A program made the position numbers and the translations under genes. Below, piece after piece: positions 24,771-34,232 of a stretch of DNA of 64,000 nt. Source of the stretch: Bradyrhizobium sp. NP1 (GTDB taxonomy: Bacteria > Pseudomonadota > Alphaproteobacteria > Rhizobiales > Xanthobacteraceae); NCBI RefSeq assembly GCF_030378205.1, contig NZ_CP127385.1, positions 7,418,001 to 7,482,000 of the forward strand. The letters run 5' to 3'. The number at the start of each line of letters is the position of its first letter. The stretch's first letter is position 1. The notes below the pieces were generated by a model. That model saw only the letters and a list, made by a program, of their open reading frames with translations, did not search any database and was not told the origin of the DNA.

Positions 24771-26060
24771 CTAGTGGCCGGCCAGCACGGCGCCCGGCAC
24801 GGCATCGGAGGGCACGGCGTCGTCAGGCCCGAGCTCATGCTCGCCCTTGAGCTCGCCCTCCCACTTCGCCACCACGGCGGTCGCAAGCGAGTTGCCGATC
24901 ACGTTGGTGGCGCTGCGTCCCATGTCGAGGAAGGTGTCGATGCCCATGATCATGAGCAGGCCCGCCTCCGGGATGCCGAACTGGCTGAGGGTGGAGGCGA
25001 TCACGACCAGAGAGGCGCGCGGCACGCCGGCAACCCCCTTCGAGGTGATCATCAGGGTCGCGAGCATCGCGAGCTGCGTGCCGAGCGACATGTCGATATG
25101 GTAGGTCTGCGCGATGAAGATGCTGGCGAAGGTGCAATACATCATCGTGCCGTCGAGATTGAACGAATAGCCAAGCGGCAGCACGAAGGCCGAGATCCGC
25201 GACGAAGCCCCGAAACGGTTGAGGCCCTCCAGCGTCTTCGGATAGGCGGCTTCCGACGAGGCGGTCGAGAAGGCGATCATCAGGGGCTCGCGGATCAGCT
25301 TCAGCAGATGGTTGTAGCGCGGCCCGATGACGATAAAGCCGACGATGACCAGGATGCCCCACAGGATCATCAGCGACAGATAGAAGCCGCCCATGAAGAC
25401 GACGAGCTTCCACAGCACGCCGAGGCCGTTCTTGGCGACCGTGGCGGTGATCGCGGCCCACACCGCGACCGGCGCGAACAGCATCACATAGGAGGTGACC
25501 TTCAGCATGATGTGCGCGAGGTCGTCGATCAGCGCGAGGATCGGCTTGGCCCGTTCCGGCAGCGCGCCGAGCGCGACCGCGAAGAACACCGCGAACACCA
25601 CGATCTGCAGGATTTCATTCTGCGCCATCGCGTCCGCGATCGAGGTCGGGATCAAATGCGTGAGGAACTTCTCGATCGAGAAGGCGGAGACCGGCAGGCC
25701 GGTCGATTGCGTCTTTTCCGGCAGCGTGCCCGGGAAATTGGCGCCGGGCTGCAGCAGGTTGACCATCACGAGGCCGAGCAGCAGCGACACGAAGGAGGCG
25801 CTGACGAACCAGCCCATGGTTTTGGCAAACACCCGGCCGAGCTTGGAGCCGGACCCCATATGAGCGATGCCGCCGACCAGCGTTGCGAAAACCAGCGGCG
25901 CGATGATCATCTTGATCAGGCGCAGGAACAGCATGGCGATCAGATTGATGTCGGCCGCAAGCTCGGCCCGGCTGTCGGGCATGAGGTTGAAGATCAGCGC
26001 CCCCATCACGATGCCGAGAACCATCGCGCCGAGGATGAATTGCGTAAACCTGTTCGACAT
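24771..26060 (-). CDS. Dicarboxylate/amino acid:cation symporter (DctA/GltP family)
   Basis: 429 residues, about eight membrane segments plus two re-entrant loops. Family motifs: the serine-rich hairpin AFSTASSEAAYPKTL (HP1), SFNLDGTMMYCTF in segment 7, ITSKGVAGVPRASLVV (HP2), and the cation/substrate residues in GIDTFLDMGRSATNVIGNSLATAVVAKWEGEL. Imports C4-dicarboxylates or acidic amino acids with protons or sodium. Followed 12 bases later by a glutamate-type binding protein, which points to acidic amino acids as substrate. The C-terminal tail (~30 residues) is rich in Asp, Pro and Val and not conserved. Confidence 0.95.
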   Translation of the reverse strand: MSNRFTQFILGAMVLGIVMGALIFNLMPDSRAELAADINLIAMLFLRLIKMIIAPLVFATLVGGIAHMGSGSKLGRVFAKTMGWFVSASFVSLLLGLVMVNLLQPGANFPGTLPEKTQSTGLPVSAFSIEKFLTHLIPTSIADAMAQNEILQIVVFAVFFAVALGALPERAKPILALIDDLAHIMLKVTSYVMLFAPVAVWAAITATVAKNGLGVLWKLVVFMGGFYLSLMILWGILVIVGFIVIGPRYNHLLKLIREPLMIAFSTASSEAAYPKTLEGLNRFGASSRISAFVLPLGYSFNLDGTMMYCTFASIFIAQTYHIDMSLGTQLAMLATLMITSKGVAGVPRASLVVIASTLSQFGIPEAGLLMIMGIDTFLDMGRSATNVIGNSLATAVVAKWEGELKGEHELGPDDAVPSDAVPGAVLAGH

Positions 26061-26429
26061 GTGCTTACCCCCGTAAGTCCGGGCCGGGCCGTGTTTCCGA
26101 AGTTCGTAAGCTGATGGGGAGCCTTTGAAACGAACCTCGGAAACAAAGGTGCACGGCCAACCAAAACTCTTCGTGCCGCTCTTCGATTTCGCATTCCCGA
26201 TCGAACCCGCGGCAATCCGAGCAGGAACGTCAAATCGACGGCACTTTCGAGTGTGGCAGATTTTAAGACCGGCGCAACACGCTTCGCGCTTGCGCGTGGT
26301 GTACCAGCGTGTTCCGATTGTGGAAGACGGCGCGAGCCGCTACCCTGCTTGCAACGCACAATGATGCAGTTGCTCATTTGCCGGGCGCACAATTGCACCG
26401 ATAATCACCAAACGAGTGGAGGGAAGGCC
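26061..26429. other. Divergent promoter region
   Basis: About 370 bases between the minus-strand symporter and the plus-strand oxidoreductase. It should hold both promoters. A purine-rich ribosome site (GTGGAGGGAAGG) precedes the oxidoreductase ATG. No repeat of the hairpin families and no supported ORF was seen. Confidence 0.45.
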
Positions 26430-27431
<1,002 letters not shown>

Positions 27432-27587
27432 ACGGCGGCGGGCAGCGCCCCCGCAACATTCCACTTGCGGTAGCAGCCAAAGCGGCAAATGATGCCGCCC
27501 GAGCGGGCTTTTTCTGATCAGGTTTTTTTACTGTTTCACTTCGGTTGGAGCGGCGGTTTCCCGTCGGCAACAAAAAGGATTGCTCCC

Positions 27588-28424
27588 ATGACTAACCTGT
27601 GCAGGCGCGCCGTCCTGGCTATTCCCTTGCTTGCGGCGGGTGTGAGCGCGGCTCTGGCGCAAGCACCGACCGAAGCGCAGCGCGAGGCCATCAAGTCGGC
27701 GTGCCGCTCCGACTACATGGCGCATTGCTCCAGCATTCCGCCGGGCGGCGCGGCCTCGCTCGAATGCCTGCAGAAGAACATGTCGAGCCTCTCCTCGGGT
27801 TGTGCCGGCGCCGTCCGCGCGGTGGAAGCGCCCGCGGCGACGGAGACCAAGAGCGAGGCCAAGCCCGAAGCCAAGCCGGAGGCGACTCCCGCCGCCAAGG
27901 AAACGGCCAAGGAAACAACGAAGGAGACGAAGCCGGCCGCCGAGCCTGCGGCGACGCCGAAAGCCGCCAGCGCCGCTGGCAAGAAGCCGAGCAGCGCGCA
28001 GATCGCGGCGATCCGCAGCGCCTGCCGCTCCGACTATCCCAAGGTCTGCGCCGGCGTGCCCACGGGCGGCGCGGCCGCGCTGGAATGCCTGGAGAAGAAC
28101 AAGGCGAAGGTCTCGCCCGCCTGCGAAAAGGCGGTGGCCGCGGCCGGCGGCGGCGCCGCGACGGCGGCGGGCAGCGCACCGGCCGCCACCGCTGCAGCAG
28201 CGCCCGCGGCTGCCGCGGCCGCTGCGCCGACCGTGCTGGTGCTGCGGCCGATGCGGCCGCGCGAAGTGCTGTTCGTGATGCGATCGGCCTGTGGCGCCGA
28301 CGTGCGCGCGCTGTGCTCAGGTATTCCGGTCGGTGGCGGGCGCATCATCGAATGCCTGAGGACGCAGGCGGCGTCGCTTTCGCCTGATTGCAAGGGCGTG
28401 CTCGGCCAGTTCGCGGCGCAGTAG
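27588..28424 (+). CDS. Secreted protein with three cysteine-rich repeats
   Basis: 278 residues, ATG at 27588. Signal peptide cleaved near ALA-QAPTEA. Three copies of a ~42-residue Cys-rich repeat: SACRSDYMAHCSSIPPGG (with ECLQKN), SACRSDYPKVCAGVPTGG (ECLEKN) and SACGADVRALCSGIPVGG (ECLRTQ). Each has four cysteines in the spacing of the eukaryotic Golgi/FGFR Cys-rich repeat. Repeats 1 and 2 are separated by a low-complexity Lys/Glu/Ala/Pro linker (SEAKPEAKPEA...), and 2 and 3 by an Ala/Pro-rich linker. Periplasmic, disulfide bonded; function unknown. The linkers look elongated by slippage. Confidence 0.85.
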   Translation: MTNLCRRAVLAIPLLAAGVSAALAQAPTEAQREAIKSACRSDYMAHCSSIPPGGAASLECLQKNMSSLSSGCAGAVRAVEAPAATETKSEAKPEAKPEATPAAKETAKETTKETKPAAEPAATPKAASAAGKKPSSAQIAAIRSACRSDYPKVCAGVPTGGAAALECLEKNKAKVSPACEKAVAAAGGGAATAAGSAPAATAAAAPAAAAAAAPTVLVLRPMRPREVLFVMRSACGADVRALCSGIPVGGGRIIECLRTQAASLSPDCKGVLGQFAAQ

Positions 28425-28512
28425 CGCGCGCCGCGGTCCGACATCGCGGGGGCCGCTGCCTGCGCGATGTCGATTTGCCAGAAAACCAACGCACACAAAC
28501 TGGGAGAAAGAC

Positions 28513-28722
28513 ATGCGTGCACTGCTGCTCGTCGCCGCTTCCATCCTGGCTTTCGGCGCAACCATGACCTTCGAGTCCACCGACGCCAATGCCGTGGTGT
28601 GTGCCCGCGGCGTCTATCGGGCCGGCTGCGCCGGACCGAGGGGCGCGGCCGTCGTGCGCCATCCGGCGCGTGTCTGCCGCTCGGTGCTGGTGAACGGCGT
28701 CTACGTGCGACGCTGCTACTGA
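28513..28722 (+). CDS. Small secreted basic protein, unknown function
   Basis: 69 residues: signal peptide MRALLLVAASILAFGAT, cleavage likely near ANA-VVCARG, mature part of about 41 residues with four cysteines (VVCARGVYRAGCAGPRG, RVCRSVLVNGVYVRRCY). GGGAGAAAG ribosome site before the ATG. The gap to the Cys-repeat gene is 88 bases, so the two may be co-transcribed. Small Cys/Arg-rich exported proteins of this type are widespread in Bradyrhizobium without known function. Confidence 0.75.
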   Translation: MRALLLVAASILAFGATMTFESTDANAVVCARGVYRAGCAGPRGAAVVRHPARVCRSVLVNGVYVRRCY

Positions 28723-28790
28723 TCCCCGCCCCGATCGCGGCTATATTTCCAGTGGCGCCGCCGGCCGGCGCAGGCTAGTGTGGCCGATCA

Positions 28791-28810
28791 ATTGTAAGTA
28801 TACTGTCAAT
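28791..28810. promoter_or_regulatory. Candidate MarR-type operator upstream of the salicylyl-CoA hydroxylase operon
   Basis: Palindrome ATTGTAAGTA / TACTGTCAAT: outer ATTG...CAAT and centre GTATAC are exactly symmetric. It lies 26 bases before the GTG of the flavoprotein hydroxylase gene. A near copy lies upstream of gentisate dioxygenase at 34233-34252. The MarR gene at 32947-33453 is the obvious candidate to bind both. Confidence 0.7.
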
Positions 28811-28836
28811 CAAGGAAGGGATCAGGGAGGAGACGC

Positions 28837-29967
28837 GTGCGCATCGCCGTGATCGGCGGAGGGCCCGGCGGGCTCTATTTCAGCTATCTCTGGAAGAAGC
28901 GGAATCCGGAGGATTGCGTCGACCTGTTCGAGCAGAACACGGCCGGCGCGACCTTCGGCTTCGGCGTCGTGTTCTCCGACGAGGCGCTGGAATTCCTGCG
29001 CGCCGACGACCCCGACACCGTGGATGCGATCGCGCCCCGGATGGAAAGCTGGGAGAACATCACGCTCAACCTGCGCGGCGAGAGCATCGCGATCGACGGC
29101 GTCGGCTTCTCCTCGATCGGGCGGCTGGAGCTGCTCACCCTGCTGCAGCAACAGGCGCACGGGGTCGGCGTCGCGCCGCAATTCGACAGCCCCCTGCACT
29201 CGGTCGACCAGCTCGCGGACTACGACCTGATCGTCGCCGCCGACGGGCTGAACTCGATGGTGCGCCGCGCCTTCGAAGGCGATTTCGGCACCTCGCTGTG
29301 CTACTCCTCCAACAAGTTCGCCTGGTACGGCACGACCAAGCGCTTCGACACGCTGTCGCAGACCTTCATCGCCACTGAGCGCGGCACCTTCAACGCCCAC
29401 CACTACCGCTATGCGCCTGAGATGAGCACCTTCCTGGTGGAATGCGACCGCGCCACCTGGCAGGCCTATGGCTTCGCCTACAAGAACGGCGATGAATCCA
29501 AGGCGATCTGCGAGGACTTGTTCGCCGACACGCTCGGCGGCCGCTTCCTGGTGTCGAACAAGTCGGCGTGGCGCAGCTTTCCCTGGGTCTGGAACGAGCA
29601 CTGGTCGTTCAAGAACATGGTGCTGATCGGCGACGCGCTGCATTCGGCGCATTTCTCGATCGGCTCGGGCACGCGGCTCGCGATCGAGGACGCCATCGCG
29701 CTGGTCAAGGCGCTGGAGGCGGAAGCCCATGTCGCGACCGCGCTTGCGCGCTACGAGGCCGAACGCAAGCCGATCGTGCAGAAGCTCGTCACCGCGGCGC
29801 GCACCAGCGCCGACTGGTACGAGCGCTTTCCCGAGCACATGAAGCTCGAGCTGATGGACTTCGCCTATAGCTACATCACCCGCTCCGGGCGGATCGACGA
29901 CGCGCGGCTGCGCGCGATGTCGCCCGGCTTCATGGCGCAGTACGAGGCATCGAGGAACAAGGCATGA
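28837..29967 (+). CDS. FAD monooxygenase, salicylyl-CoA 5-hydroxylase-like
   Basis: 376 residues from a GTG with AGGGAGGAG upstream. Class A flavoprotein monooxygenase: N-terminal FAD motif IAVIGGGPGGLYFSYLW, central LIVAADGLNSMVRRAF (DG motif), and FKNMVLIGDALHSAHFSIGSGTRLAIEDAI (second FAD motif). The GDALHSAHFSIGSGTRLA phrase is characteristic of the anthraniloyl-CoA / salicylyl-CoA hydroxylase group rather than of free-acid hydroxylases. The next gene, overlapping by four bases, is an aryl-CoA ligase, which fits a CoA-ester pathway: salicylate to salicylyl-CoA to gentisyl-CoA. A thioesterase to release gentisate is not in the operon. 2-Aminobenzoyl-CoA is the main alternative substrate. 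Confidence 0.85.
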   Translation: MRIAVIGGGPGGLYFSYLWKKRNPEDCVDLFEQNTAGATFGFGVVFSDEALEFLRADDPDTVDAIAPRMESWENITLNLRGESIAIDGVGFSSIGRLELLTLLQQQAHGVGVAPQFDSPLHSVDQLADYDLIVAADGLNSMVRRAFEGDFGTSLCYSSNKFAWYGTTKRFDTLSQTFIATERGTFNAHHYRYAPEMSTFLVECDRATWQAYGFAYKNGDESKAICEDLFADTLGGRFLVSNKSAWRSFPWVWNEHWSFKNMVLIGDALHSAHFSIGSGTRLAIEDAIALVKALEAEAHVATALARYEAERKPIVQKLVTAARTSADWYERFPEHMKLELMDFAYSYITRSGRIDDARLRAMSPGFMAQYEASRNKA

Positions 29968-31577
29968 GCCGTGCCGTCGCCGACCGGGTGCCGCCGGACG
30001 GCGCGGGCGCGCGCGAGATCGGCTTTGCGATCCCGCAGAGCTATAATGCGAGCCGCATCCTGTTCGACAACCTCGCGGCCGGCCGCGGCGATCGCCCGGC
30101 CCTGACGGGTCCGGCCGGCGCGCGAACCTATCGCGAGCTCTGCGCAGAAGCCTGCCGCTGGGGCAACGGCCTTGCGTCGCTGGGCTTGAGGCGCGGCGAC
30201 CGCGTGCTTCTGTTCCTCGACGATACGCCGGCCTATCCTGCGGCATTCTTCGGCGCGGTGCGCGCCGGGTTCGTGCCGCTCTTGATCAACACGCTGACGC
30301 CGCCGGAGCTCCTGCAATTCTACCTCGCCGACAGCAGCGCCTCGGTCGCGGTGGCCGATGCCGAATTCGTTGCGCGCTTCGATGCCGCCGCCTGCCGGGA
30401 TACGAAGCTTTCGACGCTGATCGTGGTCAATGGCGAGGTCGGCGCGACCGCTGCTCCGCGAACGATCGAGGCCGGGCCGTGGCTGGCGCGGTTTCCGGCC
30501 GAGCTCGCCGAGGCCGACACCGATCGCAACGAGATGGCGTTCTGGATGTACTCCTCCGGCTCGACCGGGAGACCAAAAGGCATCGTCCATCTGCAGCACG
30601 ACATGGCCTATAGCGAGCAGGCTTTTGCGCGAAATGTGCTGAATCTCAAGCCCGGCGACATCTGCTTCTCGGTGCCGAAGATCTTCTTTGCCTATGGGTT
30701 CGGCAATTCCATCACCTTTCCATTTTCGGTCGGCGCGGCGACGCTGCTGCTGCCTGGACAGCCGAAGCCGGCGGCGATCTTCGAGGCGATCGGAAAATTC
30801 AAGCCGACCGTGTTCTTCGGGCTGCCGACGCTCTACACGTCGCTGACCAAGGCGGAGAATGCCGCGGCCGCCGACTTCTCCTCGCTGCGCATGGCGATCT
30901 CCGCCGCCGAGGTGCTGTCGGCGGACGTCTTCAACGGCTGGAAGGCGCTCACCGGCCTCGAGATCGTCGAAGGGCTGGGCTCGACCGAGGTGCTGCACAT
31001 CTATCTCTGCAATCGCGCGGAGAAGAAGAAGCTTGGGGCCGCGGGCCTGCGGGTGCCCGGCTACGAGATCGCGCTCAAGGACAAGGACGGCCGCGCGGTC
31101 GGCGACAACGAGGAAGGCATCCTCTGGGTGCGCGGCGATTCAGCGACGCCGCTGTACTGGAATCGGCCCGACAAATCGGCCGAGACCATCCGTGAAGCCG
31201 GCTGGATCTATACCGGCGACCGCTTCGTGCGCGATGCGGAGGGTTTTTATTTCTTCCGCGGCCGCGCCGACGATCTCGTGAAAATCTCCGGCCAATGGGT
31301 CTATCCGCTGGAGGTCGAGCTGTGCCTCGCCGAGCATCCAGACATCAGGGAATGCGCGGTCTATGCCGCCGAGCTGCCGGACCGCCGCATGACGCTGAAG
31401 GCGGTCGTGGTGATGAACAGCCGGCGTTTTGACGCCGAGGATGCGACGAAGCGGCTGCAGGATTACGTCAAGGCAAAGCTTCTGCCGTACAAATATCCGC
31501 GCGAGGTGATCTTCATCGACGAGTTGCCGAAGACCGGCACCGGCAAGATCGACCGCCAGGCCTTGATGCGGATGTAA
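29964..31577 (+). CDS. Benzoate-CoA ligase family aryl-CoA synthetase
   Basis: 537 residues, ATG overlapping the preceding stop (ATGA). Adenylate-forming enzyme of the benzoate-CoA ligase family: MYSSGSTGRPKGIVHLQHDM (P-loop with the benzoate-ligase-like continuation), FSVPKIFFAYGFGNSITFPFSVGA, GLGSTEVLHIYLCNR, and TGDRFVRDAEGFYFFRGRADDLVKISGQWVYPLEVE; the C-terminal Lys is in LPKTGTGKIDRQAL. It would convert a benzoate-type acid, here probably salicylate or anthranilate, to its CoA ester for the hydroxylase upstream. Ring substitution cannot be read from sequence. Confidence 0.92.
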   Translation: MSRAVADRVPPDGAGAREIGFAIPQSYNASRILFDNLAAGRGDRPALTGPAGARTYRELCAEACRWGNGLASLGLRRGDRVLLFLDDTPAYPAAFFGAVRAGFVPLLINTLTPPELLQFYLADSSASVAVADAEFVARFDAAACRDTKLSTLIVVNGEVGATAAPRTIEAGPWLARFPAELAEADTDRNEMAFWMYSSGSTGRPKGIVHLQHDMAYSEQAFARNVLNLKPGDICFSVPKIFFAYGFGNSITFPFSVGAATLLLPGQPKPAAIFEAIGKFKPTVFFGLPTLYTSLTKAENAAAADFSSLRMAISAAEVLSADVFNGWKALTGLEIVEGLGSTEVLHIYLCNRAEKKKLGAAGLRVPGYEIALKDKDGRAVGDNEEGILWVRGDSATPLYWNRPDKSAETIREAGWIYTGDRFVRDAEGFYFFRGRADDLVKISGQWVYPLEVELCLAEHPDIRECAVYAAELPDRRMTLKAVVVMNSRRFDAEDATKRLQDYVKAKLLPYKYPREVIFIDELPKTGTGKIDRQALMRM

Positions 31578-31597
31578 AGTGCCGGCACTTCCACAGT

Positions 31598-31747
31598 GTC
31601 GTCCCTGCCTTGTGCGCAATTGCGCACTGGAGCGGGGACCCATAACCACAAGCGCCCGCTGCTTTGCCAGGCTGTGGCCCCAGCCTTACCCACAACGTCT
31701 TCTTGTGGTTATGGGTCCCGGCTCACGCGCTTGGCCGGGACGACGAC
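31598..31747. repeat. Long palindromic repeat between convergent operons
   Basis: Outer arms GTCGTCCC (31598-31605) and GGGACGAC near 31738-31747; inner arms GGGACCCATAACCACAAG (about 31635-31652) and CTTGTGGTTATGGGTCCC (31702-31719), an exact 18-base match. It fills the space between the convergent ligase and hydroxylase operons and could end both transcripts. The GTCGTCCC...GGGACGAC ends are typical of dispersed Bradyrhizobium repeats as I remember them. Confidence 0.8.
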
Positions 31748-31762
31748 AGAGTATTCTGCGCC

Positions 31763-32947
31763 CTACCCCTTCAGCCCCGTGCCGCCATAGAGCCAGGCGA
31801 GATCGCCGTACCATTCTTCCTGGCTCTTCGCGCTCATGATGGCGTTGCGGAGGCGGGCGTGCTCTCCGTCCGGATGATAGATGTGCTCGCCGATCGCGCG
31901 TGACAAAAGCTGCACCCGCGCGGTGCGCGGGAAACGCTGCGCGCGGTAGGCTTCCAGCGCCGATGCGTGATCATCATGCTGCGCGAGCATGTGCGACAGG
32001 CACACCGCATCCTCCATCGCCTGGCAGGCGCCTTGGGCGAAATATTGCAGCATCGGATGCGCGGCGTCGCCGAGCAGCGCAACGCGGCCATCGACCCAGT
32101 GCTCGCTGGGATCGCGGTCGCACAACACCCAGAGCTTCCAGTCCTTGCCATGTCGGATGATGTTCTGGGCCCGCTCATGGACGTGGCGAAAGCCCTTCAT
32201 CACCTCTTCCTCCGAGACCGGCTTCCCCGCAACCGGCTCGGGCGCGTCGTTGTGATAGGTGACGACGAGATTGAATACCTTCCAGCCCGAAAGCGGGTAA
32301 TGCACGATGTGGCATTTCGGCCCGGCCCACAGCGTCGCCGCGTTCCAGCGCAGATCTTCCGGCATTTGCTCGGTCGGGATCACCGAGCGATACGTGGTGT
32401 GGCCGGAGACGCGCGGCGGCCCGTCCGATGTGACCTGCTTGCGGACGTTCGACCACAGCCCGTCGGCGCCGATCAGGAGCGATCCGGTGACGCGCTCGCC
32501 GCTGCCAAGCTGTGCGGTGACCGACGCGCCGTCCTGCTCGTAGCCGAGAACCTCGCTCGAGACGCGCAGCTCGATCAGCGGATGCGCACGGCAGGCCTTC
32601 AGGAAAACCCCGTGCAGGTCGCCGCGATGCACCACCGCGTATGGATTGCCGAACCGGGCGCGAAACGGCTCGCGCAGGTCGACATGGGTGATCTCTTCCG
32701 CACTCAAGGCATCCATCAGGCGGAGCTGGTCGATATAGACGGCCATGCCGCGCGCGGCTTCGCCGACGCCGAGATAGTCGAAGGCATGGAAGGCGTTGGG
32801 GCCGAGCTGGATGCCGGCGCCGATCTCACCAAGGCTTGAGGCCTTCTCCAAGAGGATCGAGCGGATGCCCTTTTGCGCCAGCCCCAATGCAGCGGCGAGG
32901 CCGCCGATGCCGCCACCCGCGATCAGGACTGGCCGGTCGAGCGCCAT
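31763..32947 (-). CDS. FAD monooxygenase, 3-hydroxybenzoate 6-hydroxylase-like
   Basis: 394 residues; ATG at 32945-32947 in a TGATG overlap with the MarR stop. Class A flavoprotein hydroxylase: VLIAGGGIGGLAAALGLAQKG, LLIGADGLWSNVR, RVALLGDAAHPMLQYFAQGACQAMEDAV. The LGDAAHPMLQYFAQGA sequence and YHNDAPEPVAGKPVSEEEVMKGF region are typical of the 3-hydroxybenzoate 6-hydroxylase / salicylate hydroxylase-like group. With gentisate dioxygenase and maleylpyruvate isomerase adjacent, para-hydroxylation of 3-hydroxybenzoate to gentisate is the best fit; salicylate 1-hydroxylase would not feed gentisate. Confidence 0.85.
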   Translation of the reverse strand: MALDRPVLIAGGGIGGLAAALGLAQKGIRSILLEKASSLGEIGAGIQLGPNAFHAFDYLGVGEAARGMAVYIDQLRLMDALSAEEITHVDLREPFRARFGNPYAVVHRGDLHGVFLKACRAHPLIELRVSSEVLGYEQDGASVTAQLGSGERVTGSLLIGADGLWSNVRKQVTSDGPPRVSGHTTYRSVIPTEQMPEDLRWNAATLWAGPKCHIVHYPLSGWKVFNLVVTYHNDAPEPVAGKPVSEEEVMKGFRHVHERAQNIIRHGKDWKLWVLCDRDPSEHWVDGRVALLGDAAHPMLQYFAQGACQAMEDAVCLSHMLAQHDDHASALEAYRAQRFPRTARVQLLSRAIGEHIYHPDGEHARLRNAIMSAKSQEEWYGDLAWLYGGTGLKG

Positions 32948-33453
32948 CAATTCGATTTCCCGAGATGCTGGAGCGCGTCCTCGGCGCGCAGCGGCACGCG
33001 AGACGCCTCATTGTTGAGATCGACGAGCTGCGACAATAGCCCCATCAGCATCTTGCGGTCGGCCGCCTTCAGCGGCTGCAGCATCCGCGCCTGCGCGCGG
33101 TCGACCGCGGGCATAATCTCGCGCAGCGTCCCTCCGCCCTGCCGCGTGAGGTAGAGCAGCTTGACCCGCTTGTCATCGCGCGCCGGCCTGCGCTCGATCA
33201 GTCCCTTGCTCTCCAGCCGCTCGATCACGTTGCCGAGCGTCGAGCGGTCGAACGCGATCACCGCGGACAGCCGCGTCGCATCGATCCCGGGATGGGTCGA
33301 GATCGCGATCAGGGACGCATATTGCACCGGCGTCAGGTCGAAGGCGCGGCACTCCTCGACAAAGATCGAGACCGCGATCTGCTGCATGCGGCGAAACAGA
33401 TAACCGGGCGCGGTGTAGACCGCGTCCATGGTGACGGAATCAGGCTTCGGCAT
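32947..33453 (-). CDS. MarR family transcriptional regulator of the gentisate cluster
   Basis: 168 residues from ATG 33451-33453 (MPKPDSVTM); ATG 33475-33477 would add eight residues. Winged-helix MarR fold: LTPVQYASLIAISTHPGIDATRLSAVIAFDRSTLGNVIERLESKGLIERRPARDDKRVKLLYLT, with the wing Asp/Arg residues (RPARDDKR) present. It lies between maleylpyruvate isomerase and the hydroxylase in one overlapping operon. Likely a repressor released by an aromatic ligand, acting on the two matching palindromes at 28791 and 34233; the link is inferred from position and symmetry. Confidence 0.92.
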   Translation of the reverse strand: MPKPDSVTMDAVYTAPGYLFRRMQQIAVSIFVEECRAFDLTPVQYASLIAISTHPGIDATRLSAVIAFDRSTLGNVIERLESKGLIERRPARDDKRVKLLYLTRQGGGTLREIMPAVDRAQARMLQPLKAADRKMLMGLLSQLVDLNNEASRVPLRAEDALQHLGKSN

Positions 33454-34075
33454 CGGGCTGCCTGTCAGGAGCTGCATCGGCAAACGCCTTCATCGCCTTG
33501 GCGGCGGCTTCAGCCTTGAGGAGCCGCGGGAAAGCGGAAACGTCGACCCCGAAGCGCCGGGCGTTGCCGAGCTGCGGCACGAGACAAAGATCGGCGATGG
33601 TCGGCGCCTCGCCGAAGCAGAACGGACCGGGCTCGTTCGCGACCAGCTTCTCGCACGCGGCAAGTCCCTCGCGGTTGGCCCACGCCGCCCAGCCCGTCAC
33701 CTGCTCCTCGGGCAGGCCGAGCTCGCGCAGCCGCGCCAGCACCTTCAAATTCTGCACCGGATGCGTATCGCTGGCGAGCACCATGGCAAATGCGCGGACC
33801 TTGGCGCGCCGCAGCGGATCGTTCGGCAACAGCGGCGGCGAGGGATGGATTTCGTCCAGCCATTCGATGATGGCGAGAGATTGCGTGAGCACGCCGCCCG
33901 CGCCGTCCTCCAGCGTCGGCACCAGCCCCTGCGGGTTGAGCACGAGATAGCCGGGCGCGCGCTGCTCTCCCTTGCGCAAATGGTGCGAAAGATGATCGAC
34001 GCTCAAGCCCTTGAGATTGAGCGCGATCCTGACGCGGTACGCCGCGCTGCTGCGGAAATAGCCGTGCAGCTTCAT
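33440..34075 (-). CDS. Maleylpyruvate isomerase (zeta-class glutathione transferase)
   Basis: 211 residues from ATG 34073-34075 with GGGGGAGG six bases upstream; the frame upstream comes from a palindromic repeat and is not coding. Zeta-class GST: MKLHGYFRSSAAYRVRIALNLKG holds the S-S-x-x-x-R glutathione activation motif, followed by LNPQGLVPTLEDG and SLAIIEWLDEIHPSPPLLP; the C-terminal part has FCFGEAPTIADLCLVPQ. Glutathione-dependent isomerisation of maleylpyruvate to fumarylpyruvate, the step after gentisate dioxygenase. Divergent from the dioxygenase gene. The end overlaps the MarR start by 14 bases. Confidence 0.92.
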   Translation of the reverse strand: MKLHGYFRSSAAYRVRIALNLKGLSVDHLSHHLRKGEQRAPGYLVLNPQGLVPTLEDGAGGVLTQSLAIIEWLDEIHPSPPLLPNDPLRRAKVRAFAMVLASDTHPVQNLKVLARLRELGLPEEQVTGWAAWANREGLAACEKLVANEPGPFCFGEAPTIADLCLVPQLGNARRFGVDVSAFPRLLKAEAAAKAMKAFADAAPDRQPDAEA

Positions 34076-34114
34076 CGGAACCTCCCCCGAGACTATCGTC
34101 TCGATACCTTGCTT

Positions 34115-34195
34115 GTCATTCCGGGGCGATGCGTCAGCATCGAACCCGGAATCTCGAGATTCCGGGTCTGGTGCTGCGCACCATCCGGGAATGAC
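34115..34195. repeat. Palindromic repeat (GTCATTCC type)
   Basis: Outer arms GTCATTCC / GGAATGAC, inner ACCCGGAATCTC / GAGATTCCGGGT meeting at a perfect centre. A family of repeats widespread in alphaproteobacteria. It lies in the divergent promoter region between maleylpyruvate isomerase and gentisate dioxygenase, on the isomerase side of the operator, so it is transcribed as part of the isomerase leader if the promoter is near the operator. Confidence 0.8.
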
Positions 34196-34232
34196 GGAGC
34201 TAGACATGAACTGACGAGTTGACGCTAGCCAA

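Noticed and set aside
28775..28784. CTAGTGTGGC as a relic of a hairpin element before the 28791 operator
   Set aside because: Only ten bases match one arm and no complementary arm was found; probably chance.
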